Assembly: GCA_028711925.1 (NCBI GenBank)
Contig: JAQTRH010000067.1
Location: 1 to 5,649, forward strand
Length of the DNA: 5,649 nt
Source: Candidatus Nanoarchaeia archaeon
GTDB lineage: Archaea > Nanobdellota > Nanobdellia > Woesearchaeales > CG1-02-33-12
Reading direction: 5' to 3'
Each line of letters starts with the position of its first letter. Position 1 is the stretch's first letter. The notes below the pieces were generated by a model. The model did not search any database and was not told where the DNA came from. It saw only the letters and a list, made by a program, of their open reading frames with translations. The position numbers and the translations under genes are program-made. Positions 5,228-5,649 of the stretch are shown here, in pieces.

Positions 5228-5649
5228 ATGAAAGGGAAAAAAACAAAAGATGCTGAAATCAAGGAAAGAGACGAAAAAATAAATGATTTAGTATGCACCC
5301 TTCAAAGATTGCAGGCAGAATTTGAAAACTACAAAAAAAGAATAGACAAAGAAAAAGAAATATCAATAAAACACGCATCTGACGATATAATAATAAAGCT
5401 CCTTCCAATAATAGACACATTTGAAATTGCGATTAAAAACTCAAAAGAAACCAACAAGCTCTCTGACGGAATGAAGCTTATCTACTCGCAGCTTTACTCA
5501 ACACTTGAAAAAGAAGGGCTAATGCAAATAAATCCTATAAATGAGAAATTCAACCCTGAAAAACATGAAGTATTGTTGTGCGAGGAAAGCGACAAGCCGG
5601 AAAACACAGTATTAGAGGTTTTGCAAAAAGGTTATATACTTAAAGATAG
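5228..5649 (+). CDS. grpE: GrpE, nucleotide exchange factor of DnaK/Hsp70 (3' partial)
   Basis: GrpE releases ADP from DnaK and so drives its chaperone cycle in the cytoplasm. The frame from ATG 5228 stays open for 140 codons to the window edge; the TAG in the last three bases is out of frame. Residues about 5-55 form the long N-terminal coiled-coil helix (LQRLQAEFENYKKRIDKEK), with the usual F-x-N-Y-x-K-R pattern of GrpE. Residues 57-100 form the four-helix-bundle part (LLPIIDTFEIAI...YSQLYSTLEKEGL). The beta domain carries FNPEKHEVLL at 108-117, matching the family F-[DN]-P-x-x-H-E motif, and ends at GYILKD. Only the last 15-25 residues (usually R-x-LRPA-x-V) appear to be missing. The acidic N-terminal tail is shorter than in many bacterial GrpE proteins. 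dnaK and dnaJ are likely to follow. Confidence 0.95.
   Translation, partial: MKGKKTKDAEIKERDEKINDLVCTLQRLQAEFENYKKRIDKEKEISIKHASDDIIIKLLPIIDTFEIAIKNSKETNKLSDGMKLIYSQLYSTLEKEGLMQINPINEKFNPEKHEVLLCEESDKPENTVLEVLQKGYILKD

Noticed and set aside
5647..5649. TAG at the window end as the stop of grpE
   Set aside because: It is out of frame: the grpE codons there read CTT AAA GAT AG-, so the gene runs off the edge.

Overview
The window is AT-rich and most likely comes from an archaeon, probably an uncultivated small-genome (DPANN-type) lineage. The evidence is archaeal BRE/TATA promoter elements, two genes whose TATA boxes sit about 28-30 nt before the ATG (leaderless transcripts), a secreted protein with an archaeal PGF-pre-PGF-type domain, and a wHTH regulator divergent from hsp20-grpE. 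The lineage is an inference; no rRNA or tRNA gene is present.

Left part (1-3119, + strand): the C-terminal 1038 codons of a very large cell-surface protein whose start lies outside the window. It has two roughly 300-residue repeats of Ig/Fn3-like beta modules with more than 50 N-glycosylation sequons and paired cysteines. After these come a poly-Gly hinge, a PGF-pre-PGF-type domain, a Pro/Glu/Gln-rich stalk and one C-terminal membrane helix.

Middle (3116-4239, - strand): a two-gene unit convergent with the surface gene. The first gene encodes a winged-helix domain fused to a MNT-type minimal nucleotidyltransferase. The second encodes a HEPN-type protein. They overlap by 8 nt, and the HEPN stop overlaps the surface-protein stop by 4 nt. 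This looks like a variant MNT-HEPN toxin-antitoxin module; its HEPN motif has Asn where His is usual but keeps the downstream Tyr. The promoter has a TATA box, an inverted repeat and a direct repeat that could allow self-regulation.

Right part (4240-5649): a heat-shock locus. A wHTH regulator (- strand) is divergent from hsp20 and grpE (+ strand, grpE cut by the window edge). The two promoters lie back to back with overlapping BRE elements, and the hsp20 leader has a 6-bp hairpin directly against a strong Shine-Dalgarno. The layout suggests that the regulator controls both itself and the chaperone operon. Hsp20 would hold unfolding proteins, and GrpE would act as nucleotide exchange factor for a DnaK probably encoded downstream.
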